Shown here: piece by piece, positions 60,875 to 64,000 of the stretch
Layout of the letters: each line of letters begins with the position of its first letter
How positions within the stretch are numbered: the stretch's first letter is position 1
NCBI GenBank assembly: GCA_900541585.1
Contig: UQKD01000016.1
Span: 19,391 to 83,390 of the forward strand
Reading direction: 5' to 3'
DNA: 64,000 bases
Source of the DNA: an uncultured Alistipes sp.
GTDB lineage: Bacteria > Bacteroidota > Bacteroidia > Bacteroidales > Rikenellaceae
Made by a program: the position numbers and the translations under genes
Notes under the pieces: generated by a model
Databases searched by the model: none
What the model was told of the DNA's origin: nothing
Seen by the model: only the letters and a program-made list of their open reading frames with translations

Positions 60875-60882
60875 CAAATGTA
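60875..60882 (-). promoter_or_regulatory. -7 box of the DUF6377 regulator gene
   Basis: TACATTTG on the minus strand, 41 bp before ATG 60833; it supports this start over the upstream ATG at 60872. The rest of 60883-61068 is AT-rich with no gene seen. Confidence 0.5.
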
Positions 60883-61068
60883 CGACTTTTTGCCGAATGT
60901 TGATTTTCTTTTTCAATCTTTTCTATTTGTTTTATGCTACAAAGGCATATTATACGTCACAAATCGAAACAAAGAGACATTCCGGACTCCGGTTCGGGTT
61001 CCGGAACGCAAATCTCCGTTTGCCGGTTCAAGGTACGAAAAATCGCCGAAATACGGAACAGGACGGGC

Positions 61069-61105
61069 AAAAAAAAGAATCTCCGGCGACAGAATCGCCG
61101 GAGAT
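61069..61105 (-). terminator. Intrinsic terminator of the antiporter gene
   Basis: 11-bp stem ATCTCCGGCGA/TCGCCGGAGAT with a 5-nt loop; on the minus strand a T-run follows. Confidence 0.8.
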
Positions 61106-61186
61106 CCGAACAGGCGTCCGCCGGAGGGCGGCGCGGCACAGGGATGCAATCCCGGGCCGTAATTCGCAGGCAATGAGTGCCGAAAG

Positions 61187-62677
61187 CTATCCGAGCTTCA
61201 TCACGTCGTCGATGCCCATATCCTTATAGGTGGTTTCCAGTTCCTCGCTGCGGTCCGAAATAACCAGCAGTTTGTCACCCAGCTTGAGTTCCGTCTTGCC
61301 CTGCGGCACGAAGTACTCCCCGTCGCGGCAGACCATCATCACCAGCGTATTTTCGGGCAGGGTGATGTCCTTGAGCGTATGACCGCTGGCGAGCAGGTTC
61401 TCGTTGACCTCGACCTCCGTCAGCGCCGATTTCATCTCCTCGTGCATCTCGACGTTGAAGGCCGATTCGCGCTCCTCGTAGGCCAGCCCCAGCAGGTTGG
61501 CCATGCCGCTCACGGTCGTGCCCTGCACCAGAAGCGAGATGATCGTCGAGAGGAAGACCACGTTGAACAGCAGTTCGGCGTGCTCGACGCCCGCCATCAT
61601 CGGGTAGATGGCGAACAGGATCGGCACGGCGCCGCGCAGGCCCACCCACGAAACGTAGAGGCGCGCCTTGGTCGTGAAGTGCCGGAACGGCAGCAGACAG
61701 GCGAAAACCGTGACGGGACGCGCCACGAGGATCATGAACGCACCGACCGCTCCGCCGAGGATCAGCACCTCGGGACGGAGCAGTTCGTCGCTGTTGACGA
61801 AAAGTCCCAGCGTGAGGAACATCACGATCTGCATGAGCCACGTGAAACCGTCGAAGAAGACCGTCAGCGAACGTTTCTGCGCCAGCTTATGGTTCCCCAC
61901 GACCAGACCCGCGAGGTAAACCGCGAGGTAGCCGTTGCCCTTGACGAGGTCCGTGAAGGCGAAGGCGAAGAAGATGAAGGCCAGCAGCAGCACCGAGTAG
62001 AGCGAGTGGTTGGCCAGGTTGATCTTGTTGATCGTCCACACCGCCAGGCGCCCGATCAGGTAGCCCGAAAGCGCGCCGACGACCAGCTGCACCACGAAAT
62101 AGACGACGCTCATACCCAGACCGCTCCCGCCCTGGGAGTTGGTAACCACGCCGATCAGCAGGATCGTGAGCATGTAGGCCATCGGGTCGTTCGAACCGCT
62201 CTCCAACTCCAGCAGCGGCCGGAGGTGCTGTTTGAGCCCCTGCTTCTTGCTTCGCAGGATCGAGAAGACAGACGCCGAATCGGTCGAGGACATCGTGGCG
62301 GCCAGCAGCAGCGCCAGCGCGAAGGAGATCTCCAGATCGAGCCACGGCGCGACGAGCCATACGAAGCCCCCCAGCACCATGGCCGTCATGACCACCCCCA
62401 CCGTGGCCAGCACGACGCCCGGCCCGATGATCGGCTTTATCTCCTGGAAGGAGGTGTCCATACCGCCCGTGAAGAGGATGATGCACAGCGCGATCATACC
62501 GACGAACTGCGTCATTTCGACCGAACGGTACGAAATGAAATTCAGCCCGAACAACATGCCGACCCCCAGGAAGAGCAACAACGCGGGGGCGCCGAAGCGG
62601 TAGGCGACCTTGCCGGCCATCACCGCCACGAAGAGCAGCAGCGCACCGACCAATACTACATTTTCACCACTGATGTC
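61187..62677 (-). CDS. CPA1-type cation/proton antiporter with TrkA_C domain (NhaP2/CvrA-like)
   Basis: 496 residues from the ATG at 62675-62677 (the reading frame upstream would need a TTG). About twelve helices form a CPA1 transporter: GAPALLLFLGVGMLFGLNFI, TDSASVFSILRSKKQGLKQH, ELESGSNDPMAYMLTILLIG with the Asn-Asp ion site, and WVGLRGAVPILFAIYPMM. The C-terminal about 90 residues are a TrkA_C regulatory domain (LASGHTLKDITLPENTLVMM, GKTELKLGDKLLVI). It exchanges potassium or sodium for protons. Monocistronic or preceded by the small membrane protein gene. Confidence 0.88.
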   Translation of the reverse strand, partial: DISGENVVLVGALLLFVAVMAGKVAYRFGAPALLLFLGVGMLFGLNFISYRSVEMTQFVGMIALCIILFTGGMDTSFQEIKPIIGPGVVLATVGVVMTAMVLGGFVWLVAPWLDLEISFALALLLAATMSSTDSASVFSILRSKKQGLKQHLRPLLELESGSNDPMAYMLTILLIGVVTNSQGGSGLGMSVVYFVVQLVVGALSGYLIGRLAVWTINKINLANHSLYSVLLLAFIFFAFAFTDLVKGNGYLAVYLAGLVVGNHKLAQKRSLTVFFDGFTWLMQIVMFLTLGLFVNSDELLRPEVLILGGAVGAFMILVARPVTVFACLLPFRHFTTKARLYVSWVGLRGAVPILFAIYPMMAGVEHAELLFNVVFLSTIISLLVQGTTVSGMANLLGLAYEERESAFNVEMHEEMKSALTEVEVNENLLASGHTLKDITLPENTLVMMVCRDGEYFVPQGKTELKLGDKLLVISDRSEELETTYKDMGIDDVMKLG

Positions 62678-62764
62678 TATCATCTGTCCAATCTGTTTTT
62701 TCGTATCCAAAATTCAGCGGGCGCAGTTACCGGTCCCGGAACGCAGCGACAATCCCTCCGCCTC

Positions 62765-63277
62765 CTAAACCCCCTCTTTCACAGGGGTGATCTGCAACCG
62801 GGTCAGCGGCCGGTACTCCAGGTCCGCGTACTCGAAGGCCTGCATGGCGGCGAAACGGTTGTCGGGCGTACGGTACATGGCCACGGAGACCGCCGGAACC
62901 CGCGCATGGGGCATTGCCAGCAGCCGTTCCACATTGCCTTCCGCCACGAGATCCGCCACGTCGCGGCTCTGCGAGCGCTCGAAGTAGAGTTCGTCGTAAC
63001 GCAGGTAACTGTGTCCGGCACGGTAGTAGGGCGCGCCCTCGGCGCTGAAAAAGCGCGCCGCGAGCGTGATCATCCCCGCCAAGGCCAGCGAACCGCCGAT
63101 GAACACCGCCGACGAGCGGAGGTTGTTGGTCATCGAGGCTCCGTAAACGTGATTCAGAACCAGTATCGCCACGCCGGCCGCAAACAGCACGGCAGGCAGC
63201 AGGAGGGATTTGCGGCGGCGTACCACAACCTCCCCGGGCAAGGCGTACATCGCCTCGCAAATTTTAATCTTATCCAT
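62765..63277 (-). CDS. Small membrane protein of unknown function
   Basis: 170 residues from the ATG at 63275-63277 (MDKIKICEAMYALPGEVVVR). Two predicted helices close together (SLLLPAVLFAAGVAILVLNH and SAVFIGGSLALAGMITLAAR) are followed by a soluble C-terminal part (about 80-170) that contains a Tyr/Arg-rich region (YYRAGHSYLRYDELYFERSQ) and ends in RPLTRLQITPVKEG. No known domain is recognised. It is on the same strand as the antiporter gene, 87 bp upstream of its start. Confidence 0.65.
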   Translation of the reverse strand: MDKIKICEAMYALPGEVVVRRRKSLLLPAVLFAAGVAILVLNHVYGASMTNNLRSSAVFIGGSLALAGMITLAARFFSAEGAPYYRAGHSYLRYDELYFERSQSRDVADLVAEGNVERLLAMPHARVPAVSVAMYRTPDNRFAAMQAFEYADLEYRPLTRLQITPVKEGV

Positions 63278-63347
63278 ATCTCTTTCATTATCAGACGTTC
63301 GTATTTCAGGCAAACAAAACGGCGAACCGTTCGGGAAATACCGTACG

Positions 63348-63743
63348 CTAAATAATGAGCCGCCGCAGCCGGTAGACATAGTAATCCACGGCATGCGGTC
63401 CGGCGGAGAGATCGGAGGATTGGAACGCAGAGGTTAACTTGGCAACTCCCGTACCACAACCGCACGAAGCGAGAGCGCGCACGACGGCGCGTTCGGCCGG
63501 AACCTGCCGGTCGCCGTGACGGAACGAAGGCTGCGCCGGGCAGGTTTCCGCCTCCCGGAGCACGCGGGGTTGGTGGTTCAAGTCCGAATTGTACGTACGC
63601 TCGCACTGCCACTGGTCGGCGCGCACATCGCCCGCCGAGAAGGCCGCAGAGGGCGCCTGCTGCCGGATGCGCACGCCGTCGCCGCCCTCCGGAAAGAGCA
63701 GACACGCCGTGAAGGCCAGCACGATGAAAAGCAGTTTACGCAT
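63348..63743 (-). CDS. Small exported protein of unknown function
   Basis: 131 residues from the ATG at 63741-63743, with a signal peptide (MRKLLFIVLAFTACLLFPEG, possibly a lipobox around Cys14). The mature part has four further Cys (QWQCERTY, ETCPAQP, SCGCG) and ends HAVDYYVYRLRRLII. The terminal Tyr-rich beta strand is similar to short secreted Bacteroidota proteins I have seen, but I cannot name a family. It is 70 bp upstream of the small membrane protein gene on the same strand. Confidence 0.55.
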   Translation of the reverse strand: MRKLLFIVLAFTACLLFPEGGDGVRIRQQAPSAAFSAGDVRADQWQCERTYNSDLNHQPRVLREAETCPAQPSFRHGDRQVPAERAVVRALASCGCGTGVAKLTSAFQSSDLSAGPHAVDYYVYRLRRLII

Positions 63744-64000
63744 CTTACGGTTCGGAAAATTACGTCGGCTACAAAGTTACATTTTTTTCGGATAAATCCG
63801 CGGCCAAAGCCGAAATTATCAATAAAAAAAGCCAATTTCCCCGGCACGGAACCGCGGACCAAAAAGGCTTTTTTCGCCAAGAAACGTCTTCCGCGGCTTT
63901 CGTCCGCAGGGAGTAGCTGCCTTTTGGTGTCAAAAGGTAGCACCAAAACCATCCGCATGTCGCTTTCGCGGGAACAACCTCCGGCCCGCGTTGAGCGGGC
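63744..64000. other. Right-edge region without a supported gene
   Basis: It holds an 11-bp hairpin with one G-T pair (GCTGCCTTTTG at 63916-63926 with CAAAAGGTAGC at 63931-63941). A minus-strand frame crosses it but has no coding character, so it was not called. Confidence 0.4.

Noticed and set aside
63578..63958. 126-codon minus-strand frame at the right edge
   Set aside because: Overlaps the exported-protein gene in another frame and shows no coding signature.

Overview
The window reads as the chromosome of a gut-type Bacteroidota, most likely an Alistipes-like Rikenellaceae member (inference). Intergenic regions carry the phylum's promoter grammar (TTTG near -33, 19 bp, TAnnTTTG near -7). 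The gene set includes Bacteroidota-specific families: HU-CCDC81, PG0541, DUF6377, TPR histidine kinase, a BACON lipoprotein, LptE and a TonB-ExbB-ExbD set. Coding DNA is GC-rich, so long antisense shadow frames are common and were discarded. No rRNA, CRISPR array or transposase was seen; there is one tRNA-Ala(GGC).

Layout, left half. 1-3129 is an envelope operon on the minus strand (HU-domain membrane protein, sigma-54 activator, LptE, small acidic protein, SecG). 3349-12496 holds metabolic and envelope single genes: a fold-III decarboxylase, a PagL-like outer-membrane barrel, a bile-salt-hydrolase-like enzyme, a surface nuclease/phosphatase, EngB, Prs, an SDR and an MBL hydrolase. 12752-19294 is a complete RND efflux operon led by its own TetR repressor. 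Next come a TPR histidine kinase, a POT-like transporter, a glycogen branching enzyme, thiol peroxidase, and an MtaD-DUF1573-TonB-ExbD-ExbB block. A 1,531-residue TamB gene follows, divergent from tsaD.

The accessory stretch runs from about 36.1 to 44.6 kb. It starts with a duplicated 3' end of tsaD flanking a BACON lipoprotein. It then has an HTH-gene fragment, a cruciform-forming inverted repeat, an S24/LexA-like repressor with a divergent 95-residue protein, an AT-richer AraC+HXXEE insert bracketed by direct repeats, an intact but solitary phage terminase large subunit, and finally (after a nitronate-monooxygenase-like gene) a frameshifted HTH gene. This is the most unusual part of the window.

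Right half. kduI/kduD (uronate catabolism), an ABC-F ATPase, korA-korB (2-oxoacid:ferredoxin oxidoreductase), tRNA-Ala and a double GH43 enzyme lead into a five-gene operon at 54348-58958. That operon has two Gfo/Idh/MocA oxidoreductases (one with a twin-arginine signal), a small tatA gene between them, a DUF1080 3-keto-glycoside hydrolase and a sugar isomerase. Upstream lies a DUF6377 TPR-HTH regulator. Together they look like an oxidation-based glycoside cleavage pathway with its own Tat pore component. The window closes with a CPA1-type antiporter and two small envelope proteins.
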